In this document: piece by piece, positions 10,034 to 20,897 of the stretch
Numbering within the stretch: the first letter of the stretch is position 1
Layout: every line of letters begins with the position of its first letter
Assembly (NCBI GenBank): GCA_023052935.1
Contig: CM041297.1
Coordinates: forward strand, 104,647,563 to 104,711,562
Reading direction: 5' to 3'
Length of the DNA: 64,000 bases
From: Piezodorus guildinii
Lineage: Eukaryota > Arthropoda > Insecta > Hemiptera > Pentatomidae
Program-made: the position numbers and the translations under genes
The notes under the pieces: generated by a model
The model's database searches: none
What the model was told of the DNA's origin: nothing
What the model saw: the letters and a program-made list of their open reading frames with translations, nothing else

Positions 10034-11192
10034 TTGGTTTTAAGTCGACTTCCTTCAACTCTAGAAAAGTTCTAACTTCACTAGAAAATCTAGAGTAAAA
10101 TCAGATACAGTCATCCTAATTTTCAAAGCAATAAAGCAGTGTAGAAACGTAATTAATTCTGTACCAAAAAATTGCTGAGGTTCAAATAAGTTGAATACGT
10201 TCGATTACATTTGAAATAGCTGTTTGTAACACGAAAAATCTAAAATCATTCTCTAGTCTAAAATCTATGTGAGTTAAATTCTGACTTCTGGAAAGAAGTG
10301 TTACCAAGATTATTGTTAGAGGGGTCAAGTGGATTGGAAATCGTTAGAGGAACGCCAAGTTGGTCGATTATATAAAATATTTTTTTCAAACATTGTCTTT
10401 AAGCCTATTAATTTGAAAATTAAGTAGGGATCCGGAAGTAAAACTATCTCTATTTACATCTTTTATACTAATATCATATTTAATTATTTATCTTTTATTT
10501 ATTTTTTTATCATCAAGTACACTAAGGGGGCCGCCACTCCCCCTGGCCCACTCTGCTAACGCCCATTTGTCTGAAACTTAGAATTCTCTGAATGAGAATA
10601 TACTTTATAACGCCACATTAAAAAATACTTAATAACTGCTAATTTACCTATGAAATGCTCAATAATGTGATGAAATACGCTGCAAATTATAACACAATGA
10701 TTTATTATAACAGTTTATAGGGACTACAAAAATTTTTTTTTTATTTATTTATTTATTAATTCGCACGGAGAACAAACTGATTTTTTTCATTCATTTATTG
10801 ATTATTAATTTAACATCCCTTTATGATGCTGTGGCTAATCGTAAACAAGTTGCCACCCAAACAGGGACACGAACTTTTTTTATTCGTTATTAGGGATCCA
10901 CGTATCTTGAAAGAATCTCAAATTTTCAGGGGAAAGGGAGGGTTATTTTTTGATCGATCACAAAGGTTCAATATTGTAAATAATAAACCAAAGCATTGAT
11001 ACTCGACTTCTTCACTTTTTCCTTTTGTTTTATTTTATTTTGCATTGAAATATTTTTAAATAAAAGTTCCTCATTACGGAACACTTAATTTTTTTTCTAT
11101 TATCAATAATAAGTGATTTATCACAGAATCATATCTCTTATAAGTTGTGGCTAGATTTGTCATCATCATCATCATCATAATCGTTTCCTCTT
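10034..11192. other. Intergenic, nothing recognised
   Basis: AT-rich with a short GC-richer patch near 10525-10565. A (tcatca)n-like run lies at 11160-11178. No coding or RNA feature is supported. Confidence 0.4.
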
Positions 11193-11760
11193 CTACCGCT
11201 GTTCGGTGTGAGGATCCTGCCTGTAGAGTCTGGCCCATATATCTCTTTCCTGTGCCAACTTCATTCTCCTACTCCAGTCTATCCCGCGCCTCCTGCATGC
11301 TTCCTTTACTGCGTCCTCCCAGGATATGAGGGGTCTTCCTCTGGACCTTTTTCCCTCTATGGGGGTTTCATACGTCTTCCTGGCACTTCTCTCCGGATCC
11401 ATCCTAAGAAGATGTCCAAACCACCTCAGTTTGTGTTCCTCTAGAACGGTCTCCGCCGGTTTGACATCAAGGTTAGCCCGTATAGTATCCTATCTCTCCG
11501 TGTCTTTCTCTCTATTTTTCGGAGATACCTCATTTCCATGGCCTGGATTTGGCACCTATGTTTTGAGGTAAGAGTCCACGATTCTGAGGAGAACGATAGG
11601 ATAGGAAGAAATGTCGATTTATATACGGCTAATTTGGTCCGTTTTGACACCTCTCTTCTCCCCAGAAAACCTCGCCTTACCATACAGAACATCCTCCCTG
11701 CCGCTCCAATTCTCTGGGCCACTTCATCATCTATGTAGCCATTCTCATTGAGGCTAGATT
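11193..11760 (-). pseudogene. RTE-like LINE, reverse transcriptase C-terminus
   Basis: Minus-strand frames 11441-11722 and 11193-11402 read RRGFLGRREVSKRTKLAVYK, then a conserved FSSESWTLTSK segment, EMRYLRKIERKTRRDRI, and finally KRSRGRPLISWEDAVKEA. This is the thumb and C-terminal part of endonuclease-reverse transcriptases of the RTE type (Y-G-S-E-S-W-T-L, then K-R-x-R-G-R-P-x-x-x-W). The catalytic palm and the endonuclease are missing. A frame change separates the two parts. Different family from the copy at 22670. Confidence 0.75.
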
Positions 11761-12968
11761 TATATGAGATTAATCTTTTTTTTTTTCTGTTTATCGTGGT
11801 GTCTTGACCTCGAAAATATTTTCCCTTTTTCTCTATCTTAAATAATGAATTTATAATTTTTCTTTTCTCTTTTATAATTAATCGAGGTTTCTTGATCAGA
11901 AGAAACTATAACAAATTAGTCTATCCTATAAAATAACTGAATTATTGAGATTAATCGTTTTTAATCTGCCGCTACTCTAAAACTAACCGACTGATATCAA
12001 CAACGTCCAGATGTTATGATCATCTACGGGTGCCCTGGTATTTTTGTGCCCAATTTCGAAATAGTGGTCCAGTAGTTTCGGAGAAAGACGCGGACGGCGG
12101 GTAAACGGACGTTTTTTATTATTCTCAAGTTTCGAGAGAAGGGGAAGGTAATTTTTTTTCCTTGATTAGGAAAGATTGAAAATATTAATCCAAAATAAAT
12201 GTAAAACGTTCTAACTAAAATCCTAAGATATCATGAAAAATACACTCTTTTTGCCTTTTTTTTTTTTTTTTTTTTGTTTATTAATATATTTCCTTTAGCT
12301 CTCCCCCACATCATTTCTTTAGAAAAAATTTTTCTCCCCGTTATGCTAGATAGTTCCTGTGTCTTTTATATATTTCTTCAACATTTTCTCTACTGCTGTA
12401 CAGTACTTTGGATGAAGCTGAAAAGACCCTCTTTAAAGAGGCACTAAACATGATCATGAGAGATGGTTGAGGTTATTGGCGGATGGAAAGAGGCTGCAAA
12501 TGAAAGTACTCGACAACCTGATTAGGCTGCAATGCCAATATCTCCACTCTAAGCTGATATTGATTTTGAAAAATTGTTTTCTGTCATCAGCTGTGGAATA
12601 TCTCAGCGTGACAGCTAGTAACAAAAAATTAAATTGACAGGATGGAAAAAAAACTGAACGGAGGAAGGGGAAACACTGAAAAAACGGGACATACATTTAA
12701 ATTCCATTCACCCAAAATTATAAATTATAATAAAAAAGAAAAATTCAAAAGAAATTTTAAAGAAATGATTACCATAGAAAAATAGCGCCATAAATAAAAA
12801 ATCTGATGTCCAAAAACTTAATCCATGTTACTCAAATTTAATAAACACATATAAACAAAAGTTCTGAATAATACTAATAATAAATACAAAATAAAATAAA
12901 AACAAAAGGAGAAAACCCCGGACTCTTTACATCATAAATTTGGAAAATCCTCCATACCTGAACTATTA
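11761..12968. other. Intergenic, nothing recognised
   Basis: AT-rich DNA with T runs (12257-12275). A higher-GC patch at 12025-12115 contains agtttcggagaaagacgcgg, a phrase that looks like a repeat fragment but could not be assigned. Confidence 0.4.
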
Positions 12969-12971
12969 TAG

Positions 12972-14237
12972 AATGCCGTACTACGTACTACTTATTTTCC
13001 TGCCTCCTGGAAATTATCCATAGTAAAAATGATCCCTAAGCCCAAAAAGTCACCTGAAAATCCATCTTCCTACCGTCCCATATCCCTTTTATGTATTATG
13101 GGAAAAATTCTGGAAAAACTCCTTCTGAAACGAATCTACCCAATCCTTGATTCCCATCATATTATTCCAGATCATCAATTCGGTTTCCGTACATCTCACT
13201 CCACTATCCAGCAATGTCATCGTGTGGTGGACGTTGTCTCCTCTGCGTTGGAGCGCGGATTGTACTGCACGGGAGCCTTTCTCGACGTAGAACAGGCATT
13301 TGACCGAGTCTGGCACCCGGGATTGCTTTACAAGCTCCGTCTATTTCTCCCTCCTACTTATTTTCTTATTATACAGTCCTACCTCGCTGATAGATCTTTC
13401 CAAATAAATCACCACAGCTCCTATTCCTCCCTTTTTTCTCAATCTGCTGGTGTTCCCCAAGGCAGCATCCTAGGGCCTGTCCTTTATACAGTCTATACAG
13501 CTGATATCCCAACCCATCCTAACACTTTCCTTTCTCCTTATGCTGATGACACGTGTGTGTTATCGGTAGATAGTGATCCATTTACTGCCTCCCACACTCT
13601 TCAATCCCACATCCGAGACCTTGAAGTATGGTGTCAGAAATGGAGGATTAAAATTAATTCTAACAAATCCCATCAAATAACCTTTACCCTTCGCCGTAAA
13701 CCAATGACTTCCTGCCCCACAGTATCCTTTAATGACATTCCACTAGCCCCTGTTGAACAGATTCGATACCTCGGACTCCACCTTGACAAACGTCTGACTT
13801 GGAACCCCCATACAAGACTGAAAAGACAAGAAACTGCCCGACGTTTTCGACTACTCCAACACTTACTGGACAAACGCTCCAATCTTCCACTTACTTACAA
13901 AAGACTTATTTATATGACCATCATAAGACCGATATGGACTTACGGAGTAGAGCTATGGGGCTCTACCAAACCATCAAATTCTTCTCGTATCCAATCCTTA
14001 CAATCCAAAATCCTTCGTAAAATCCTTAACGCTCCTTACTTTGTCACGAATAAGCTCATCCATAAAGACCTCAATATCCCATATGTTACTGAATTAGCCC
14101 GAACCAGATATCAAACATTCCATGAAAAACTCCATTTCCACTCTAATCCACTAGTTTCTATCCTATCATCCTCTTCGATTCCTGATAATCCTCCGAGGCG
14201 TCTGAAAAGAAGATGGCCCCGAGACCTTCTAGTTTAA
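12972..14237 (+). pseudogene. Jockey ORF2 fragment, reverse transcriptase
   Basis: One uninterrupted frame of about 420 codons; the first ATG is at 13029. RT motifs in order are SSYRPISLL, HQFGFR, GAFLDVEQAFDRVWHPG, GVPQGSILGPVLY and YADDT (13539-13553, the catalytic Asp pair), then RYLGLHLDKRLTWNPHT and YGVELWGST. It ends PPRRLKRRWPRDLLV. The endonuclease domain and RT finger region are absent, so the protein cannot support retrotransposition, but the open frame shows the copy is young. Close in sequence to the 50384-53418 copy. Confidence 0.9.
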
Positions 14238-14249
14238 AATATTTTCAGA

Positions 14250-14269
14250 GTGCTGCCGATGGGTGGCAT
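14250..14269 (+). other. 3' UTR hairpin with 4-nt loop (jockey)
   Basis: Stem GTGCTGCC with GGTGGCAT around loop GATG, eight pairs including G-U wobbles, 13 bases after the ORF2 stop. Equivalent hairpins with different stem bases occur at 48371-48392, 50496-50511, 55859-55878 and 58666-58679. Confidence 0.65.
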
Positions 14270-14382
14270 CTCTTCATGTATTTCATGTTAGATTACTATA
14301 TCCATCACATTTACTTGTTGTATATAATTATACAGTTGTAAATATCAATAAATATGTTAGAAAAAAAAAAAAAAAAAAAAAT

Positions 14383-15043
14383 TGGACAGAGTTTGCTATC
14401 ACTCGTTATATTTATGTTTGTGAGTTTTAGGAACAAATTTTTGGTAATATAAACTTAAAGGGATTCGAGAGATTTACTATAAGGCTATTGAATTCTCATT
14501 GAGCAATTTATTATGTCACTACAAATTAATCTTCCTGACAGGAAGGCTATTATTCACTCTTGGAAAAGTGCGACATTGAGTTCAGTTTGCTTTGTCAGCT
14601 CGGAGAAAACTTAGGCTCACAAAAACAGTCCCTTCTTTCTACATTATATTATATCCGTTATTTATATACCCTGGAATCGGTATAAGTTTGTATGTTACAT
14701 CTAGTTAAATTTTGTGTGTGGGGATTTAAAAAGTTAATGAAAGATTGTATCGTGATAATTATTCGAAATATCGTGTCTACCAGACCAATATTCCTTTAAT
14801 TCCCCATTAAACAATTAGGAGAAAGCGAAATATGAAAGAATTTGATAAACAAATAATGTAGAAAAACAGCAGAAATATTTTTCAGCTTTGATTTATTTTA
14901 ACGGAAACATAAATAGTATTGTAGGTGTATAATACACCATTTTAAAACGAGAGTTTTTAAGAAAACTAAAAATCAACAGGGATAATAAAACAACAGCTGG
15001 TCACCACCTGTGTGTTTGTAACCTTACTGATTCGCACACAGCA
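14383..15043. other. Spacer between jockey tail and inverted repeat
   Basis: About 660 bp of moderately AT-rich DNA with no ORF, no recognisable repeat and no direct repeat matching the other side of the preceding LINE. Confidence 0.4.
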
Positions 15044-17144
15044 ATTTTTTTACGATGTTTGTATATTTGGAAAGCTAAAGATTTTAGAAAAAAATATTAT
15101 CTTACACACAAAATTGTAAAAATTAAACGGAGAGTGATAAAAAGCCGATAAAACAAACTGATTGTCCTAGATATTAATATAATTGATTATTTAATGCAAA
15201 GACATGTTGTACAATAGACTATAATATTTAATCAGTTTATCATAGTGATTTAAGGTGAAAATGATCCTAGTGGTTTACGTAAAAAAAAAAAAAAAAATGT
15301 TATTTCTTTAACAATATTTTTTGATATCTCTAAATGTATTTAAAAATTCTAAAATTGATTTTAACTACAGAAGTAAGTGAAAGTCGCGTATTCAAGTGTC
15401 ATGGCTGCGAGTACAGTTCACTATACGTATAGCTCTATCTTTCTTACCTTCTCATCACTGTGTTACCGCATGAATATCCTTCAAACTTTGTGAATCGTGA
15501 GATATTGCACTATTGAATACTTTACCTTTACCTTTACTTTTTATTGTGTATGTAAATAATTGTAAATAGTTTAGTTTTAAGATCTATAAGATTCATTTTC
15601 TTAATTATTAATTTATTTAGGTATATATTTCTTTTCTAATAATTATATATATTTTCTTCAATTTTTATAGGTCTCTTTAATTTCTTTAGGTTCATATATA
15701 TGTCATTTTTACAGTTGTTTTTTTTTCTCTTATTAAATTAAGTCATGGATCTAGATCAGACCCAATCTTGTGACGACTCGGAGGAGGAGACTCCCTTTTC
15801 TGAAATAAGCGAGTCAGACTCACAGTATTTAAAGCCTAGGACACTACAGAAACGCCAGAGAAAGAACACTGGTTCCGCTGGTAATTCACCAAATAAAAAA
15901 AAAAAAAAAGCGGCTGAGACCAAACAGCAATCGAAAACAATGCCATCACCGCCTAAAACTCGCAGTACCACTGCAGTCAACCTAAATGAGACAACGGCGC
16001 CATCTACTTCAAAACCTACTGCTTCTACTTCTGCCTCTAGCACTTCAGCTAACGCCAACATTAAAAACCATCTCCCGGAACCACAAGGATTTTCTGACCC
16101 CGAACCACCTCCAATATAAATAACTTCCTCTCGTTCGGTAAAGAAATTTCTGATCTAATAGGCCAGCCAAACTTTCAATGTTTTTCACGTATAAATGACA
16201 TAAAAATTAATACTACTAATAAGGAAAGTTACAAAAAACTGATCACTTATTTAAGTACAAAAAATTTTGATTTCCATTGTTACCAACTAAAACAAGATAA
16301 ACCTTATCGAGTAGTTTTGAGAGGGCTCCACACATCCACTCCTACTGAAGCCATCAAAAGCGGCCTAGAAGAAATTGGCCATAACGTTAGGAACATCTCT
16401 TCTGTAACGCACCCAAGAGAAAAATATGCGTTGCCCCTGTTTTTCGTGGATTTGGAGCCAGCCAGGAATAACATGGAGATATTCCAGGTAAGACGGCTGG
16501 TATATTCGACAGTTAGGTTTGAAGAGCCAAGACAGAGAACAATAATCGTCCAGTGCACCAGATGTCAAACTTTAGGGCACACAAAGTCCTACTGCCATCA
16601 CCCTGCTAGGTGTGTCAAGTGTGCCGGGCCACACACCTCTGATACATGCCTCAAACCCCCTAATGAGCCTGCAAAGTGTGCACTTTGTGGAGAAGGCCAT
16701 CCAGCAAGCTATAGGGGCTGTAGCGTATATAGAACTCTTCTAAGGCAGAGGACACAGCACCTAGCGGAACCATGAGTGGAACAGAAGATTCGCCCGCAGG
16801 TACCTGATTTGGATTTTACTAATTTTCCAGAAATTGTGAAACAAACAGGTATCGTCGTTCAACAGCTGCCAACTACAACTGCCGTCAAGGAACTCACAGA
16901 GCACACCAAAAAGCCTTCCTCCGATATCATCGCCATCAAGAATCAACAGCCACGGCGACAGGCGCCTCCTAAAGCCCAAACCAAGCCTCCGGCCTCCCAT
17001 TCTAACCCACAACCTGCACATCGACCCGTTCCCCCCCCATCTACCCTTACGGGTAAAATTGCCTCCTGAACAACCTCCCCACATACCATCTCCTTCTGTT
17101 CAGCTGACTCAACCAAACCCCTCACCTCAAGTACCTCAGCGGAC
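15044..17144 (+). repeat. Left arm of 2.1-kb inverted repeat
   Basis: This 2101-bp arm is nearly identical, inverted, to 18797-20897. It starts inside an A-repeat end (15044-15388) and includes the jockey 5' UTR and most of ORF1. It stops in ORF1 at cagcggac, after which left and right sequences are unrelated. Differences seen by eye are few: a TTTT/TT change near 15574, A15 against A16 at 15895, one A/G near 16018, A/T near 16518, G/A near 16730, and C8 against C10 near 17031. Confidence 0.95.
15745..17069 (+). pseudogene. Jockey ORF1 (gag-like C2HC protein), broken, plus-strand copy
   Basis: ATG at 15745. The first 124 codons are acidic then Ser/Thr/Lys-rich (MDLDQTQSCDDSEEE, SPNKKKKKAAETK) and end at a TAA near 16117. 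The protein resumes in another frame (NNFLSFGKEISDLIGQ) and runs through the PRE-C2HC-like region (MRGLHTSTPTEAIKSGLEE). Three zinc-knuckle-like Cys-His repeats follow (CTRCQTLGHTKSYC, CVKCAGPHTSDTC, CALCGEGHPASYRGC), then an in-frame TGA at 16773. A Pro-rich tail then shifts frame at a C8 run. The family's role is RNA binding and particle formation. The first two lesions are shared with the minus-strand copy, so they predate the duplication. Confidence 0.85.
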
Positions 17145-17146
17145 AT

Positions 17147-18577
17147 CTATATGTAGGTGAGGAATAGGATGGCTTTTTGAGGGAGATGTTTCAAGATATG
17201 GGAAGTGATTTTGTCATGGCCAGGAGCTTTTCGAGCTGGTAATCTATGAATGATATTGGATATTTCTGAAGGATGGAAAGCTTTAGGTGGAAGGGTCATT
17301 TGGAGGGGAATAGTTAGGTCTTCTTCTGTCCTTTCAAGGTGTTCGGGATTAAGGATATCTGGATGGGGAGTATAAGTATTGTAAAGATGTTGTCCGAATA
17401 TCTGGGCTTTCTCTTCGTCAGATCTTGTCCAGGTTTTGTTTTCAGTCAAGAGTGGATGGTTAAAGTCTTTGAACTTAAGAAGTTTTTTTGTGGTTGTCCA
17501 TAACGATTTGTCTGTTGCAGTAAGATTTTCAGTAAAGTTGAGTAAATTTTGAATTTTGTATGTCTTTATTTCTGATTTGAGTTTGTTAGTTAGTTTGGTA
17601 TAGTAAGTTTTGTCAGCTGGGTATCGTGTCTTATGCCACTTCGATCTCGCTTTGCGTTTTTCTTTTAATAATAATCGAATATGCTGTGGCAGATCAGTAC
17701 GTTGAGTGTCATTAATCTTGGTGGTCTTTGTGTTTTCAGTTATACTGCAAGTTATGGAGTCAGTCAGTTTTTTTACAGCTGTATCAATATCATTATTTGT
17801 CTTGAGTGGAGTGTTCAAGTCCAATTTGCTTTCCAAGTCCAGTCGAAATACGTCCCAGCTGACTCGTCCTTTGATCTCATTTGGAGGAAGGGGTTTAGGA
17901 ACAAAACTGGAATGCAAGGAAAGCAAAACCGGGCTATGGTCTGAGGAAAGGTCGTTCAGTGATCTGATTATTGTTTGGGAGGAGGAAATTTGAGAGGAGA
18001 TAAATATATCCAGGATGTCAGGTTTTTTTTTTAGAGATGTTGGCCAATATGTGGGATTCATGGGTGAGAGGACAGTATAGGTATGGGAAGTCAAGACACT
18101 GGAAAGGAGATTACCTCGGGAGTTGGTAGTTCGGCAACCCCACCGTTGGTGTTTAGCATTATAGTCTCCTCCAGCGATAAAGCGCGGTCCGAGGGATCGA
18201 AACAGGGTTTCAAGTTGGTTAAAGGAAAGGGAAATACCAGGAGGACTGTATACAGCTGCGAGGGTGAGATGGAAAGGACGAGTGGAAATGGTCACTGAGG
18301 TTGATTGTATGGCGTCAGTTGGAGTAGATGGAATAAGGGAATGAGGTAAGGACTTATGGATAAGGATGCATGACCCGGCATGGGAAGTGTTGTCTGGGTG
18401 GTCCGATCTATATGTGATGTAGTCACGTATGTAAAAACGTGTTCGTCGTGTAAAGTGAGTTTCAGTCAAAAGTGCTATGTCAATATGGTTGTCATGGAGA
18501 AATATGTCGAATTCGTCACGGTGGTTGAGTAGGCCGTTAGCGTTCCACAATAGGATTGCTAGGGGCTTTACACTCAT
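17147..18577 (-). pseudogene. Jockey ORF2, 5' half: AP-like endonuclease and RT start
   Basis: 476 open codons from an ATG at 18577 that overlaps the ORF1 stop (ATGA). Endonuclease/exonuclease/phosphatase motifs appear in order: LLWNANGLLNHRDEF, ALLTETHF, GGDYNAKHQRWGCR, DILDIFI and LSSDHSPVLLSL. These match the apurinic-type endonuclease that nicks target DNA. RT begins (LPARKAPGHDKITSHILK) and the frame ends LTYI at the junction with the left inverted arm. The catalytic palm (YADDT) is absent here; a matching 3' half lies at 12972-14237. No internal stop is present in this half. Confidence 0.9.
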
Positions 18578-20199
18578 TGTGAGAAATTGAATGGGATTTG
18601 GGTAAGGATTCTAGTGAGAAGGGTGATTAATGGTAGGATAGTTTCTTTAAGATCTGAAAGAAAGGACTGGAGGATGGAGCATATGTTGAAAGGATCTTGG
18701 TTGGGATATGGCTGTGGGTAAGAGACTTGTGGATGATTTGTATGGTCAGGATTGTTGGCTTGGGGCTGGGCTCGCCGTGGGATAGGATGATGTTCAGTCC
18801 GCTGAGGTACTTGAGGTGAGGGGTTTGGTTGAGTCAGCTGAACAGAAGGAGATGGTATGTGGGGAGGTTGTTCAGGAGGCAATTTTACCCGTAAGGGTAG
18901 ATGGGGGGGGGGAACGGGTCGATGTGCAGGTTGTGGGTTAGAATGGGAGGCCGGAGGCTTGGTTTGGGCTTTAGGAGGCGCCTGTCGCCGTGGCTGTTGA
19001 TTCTTGATGGCGATGATATCGGAGGAAGGCTTTTTGGTGTGCTCTGTGAGTTCCTTGACGGCAGTTGTAGTTGGCAGCTGTTGAACGACGATACCTGTTT
19101 GTTTCACAATTTCTGGAAAATTAGTAAAATCCAAATCAGGTACCTGCGGGCGAATCTTCTGTTCCACTCATGGTTCCGCTAGGTGCTGTGTCCTCTGCCT
19201 TAGAAGAGTTTTATATACGCTACAGCCCCTATAGCTTGCTGGATGGCCTTCTCCACAAAGTGCACACTTTGCAGGCTCATTAGGGGGTTTGAGGCATGTA
19301 TCAGAGGTGTGTGGCCCGGCACACTTGACACACCTAGCAGGGTGATGGCAGTAGGACTTTGTGTGCCCTAAAGTTTGACATCTGGTGCACTGGACGATTA
19401 TTGTTCTCTGTCTTGGCTCTTCAAACCAAACTGTCGAATATACCAGCCGTCTTACCTGGAATATCTCCATGTTATTCCTGGCTGGCTCCAAATCCACGAA
19501 AAACAGGGGCAACGCATATTTTTCTCTTGGGTGCGTTACAGAAGAGATGTTCCTAACGTTATGGCCAATTTCTTCTAGGCCGCTTTTGATGGCTTCAGTA
19601 GGAGTGGATGTGTGGAGCCCTCTCAAAACTACTCGATAAGGTTTATCTTGTTTTAGTTGGTAACAATGGAAATCAAAATTTTTTGTACTTAAATAAGTGA
19701 TCAGTTTTTTGTAACTTTCCTTATTAGTAGTATTAATTTTTATGTCATTTATACGTGAAAAACATTGAAAGTTTGGCTGGCCTATTAGATCAGAAATTTC
19801 TTTACCGAACGAGAGGAAGTTATTTATATTGGAGGTGGTTCGGGGTCAGAAAATCCTTGTGGTTCCGGGAGATGGTTTTTAATGTTGGCGTTAGCTGAAG
19901 TGCTAGAGGCAGAAGTAGAAGCAGCAGGTTTTGAAGTAGATGGCGCCGTTGTCTCATTTAGGTTGACTGCAGTGGTACTGCGAGTTTTAGGCGGTGATGG
20001 CATTGTTTTCGATTGCTGTTTGGTCTCAGCCGCTTTTTTTTTTTTTTTTATTTGGTGAATTACCAGCGGAACCAGTGTTCTTTCTCTGGCGTTTCTGTAG
20101 TGTCCTAGGCTTTAAATACTGTGAGTCTGACTCGCTTATTTCAGAAAAGGGAGTCTCCTCCTCCGAGTCGTCACAAGATTGGGTCTGATCTAGATCCAT
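18574..20199 (-). pseudogene. Jockey ORF1 (gag-like), broken, minus-strand copy
   Basis: Mirror of the plus-strand ORF1, with ATG at 20199. It shares the TAA/frameshift near 19825 and the in-frame TGA near 19170. It differs in having 16 instead of 15 A in the Lys run (a further frameshift near 20032) and 10 instead of 8 C. As a result its Pro-rich C-terminal tail stays open for 197 codons, ending LITLLTRILTQIPFNFSQ directly at the ORF2 start. The Cys-His knuckles are intact in sequence. Termination-coupled reinitiation at ATGA is the likely way ORF2 was translated. Confidence 0.85.
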
Positions 20200-20897
20200 G
20201 ACTTAATTTAATAAGAGAAAAAAAAACAACTGTAAAAATGACATATATATGAACCTAAAGAAATTAAAGAGACTTATAAAAATTGAAGAAAATATATATA
20301 ATTATTAGAAAAGAAATATATACCTAAATAAATTAATAATTAAGAAAATGAATCTTATAGATCTTAACTAAACTATTTACAATTATTTACATACACAATA
20401 AAAAGTAAAGGTAAAGGTAAAGTATTCAATAGTGCAATATCTCACGATTCACAAAGTTTGAAGGATATTCATGCGGTAACACAGTGATGAGAAGGTAAGA
20501 AAGATAGAGCTATACGTATAGTGAACTGTACTCGCAGCCATGACACTTGAATACGCGACTTTCACTTACTTCTGTAGTTAAAATCAATTTTAGAATTTTT
20601 AAATACATTTAGAGATATCAAAAAATATTGTTAAAGAAATAACATTTTTTTTTTTTTTTTACGTAAACCACTAGGATCATTTTCACCTTAAATCACTATG
20701 ATAAACTGATTAAATATTATAGTCTATTGTACAACATGTCTTTGCATTAAATAATCAATTATATTAATATCTAGGACAATCAGTTTGTTTTATCGGCTTT
20801 TTATCACTCTCCGTTTAATTTTTACAATTTTGTGTGTAAGATAATATTTTTTTCTAAAATCTTTAGCTTTCCAAATATACAAACATCGTAAAAAAAT
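18797..20897 (-). repeat. Right arm of 2.1-kb inverted repeat
   Basis: Inverted partner of 15044-17144, also 2101 bp. Unlike the left arm it is continuous on both sides: inward into the rest of ORF1 and ORF2 (17145-18796), outward into a full A-repeat (to 21589). It is therefore the likely original and the left arm the copy. The spacer between the arms is 1652 bp. Confidence 0.95.

Larger units (their letters stand above)
12969..14382 (+). mobile_element. Jockey-type LINE, 3' half (RT and 3' UTR)
   Basis: The element is entered abruptly at tataga (12966-12972), inside the RT domain. It continues through the ORF2 stop at 14235 and a 120-bp 3' UTR to a poly(A) run ending at 14382. The first codons (NAVLRTTYF) pick up at the place where the minus-strand ORF2 at 17147 stops, and both share the six bases tataga. 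No target-site duplication was found on either side. It could be a simple 5'-truncated insertion or the displaced half of the neighbouring element. Confidence 0.85.

Noticed and set aside
15756..16061. Minus-strand 101-codon frame rich in Leu/Val/Phe
   Set aside because: It is the antisense of jockey ORF1 and contains the complement of the poly-Lys run.
16943..17146. Minus-strand Gly-rich frames opposite the Pro-rich ORF1 tail
   Set aside because: Shadow of the Pro codons on the other strand; mirrored in the right arm as expected for an inverted repeat.
15044..20897. Twin-primed (5'-inverted) LINE insertion
   Set aside because: Twin priming inverts a segment but does not duplicate 2.1 kb including flanking host repeat, and the order of parts is wrong.
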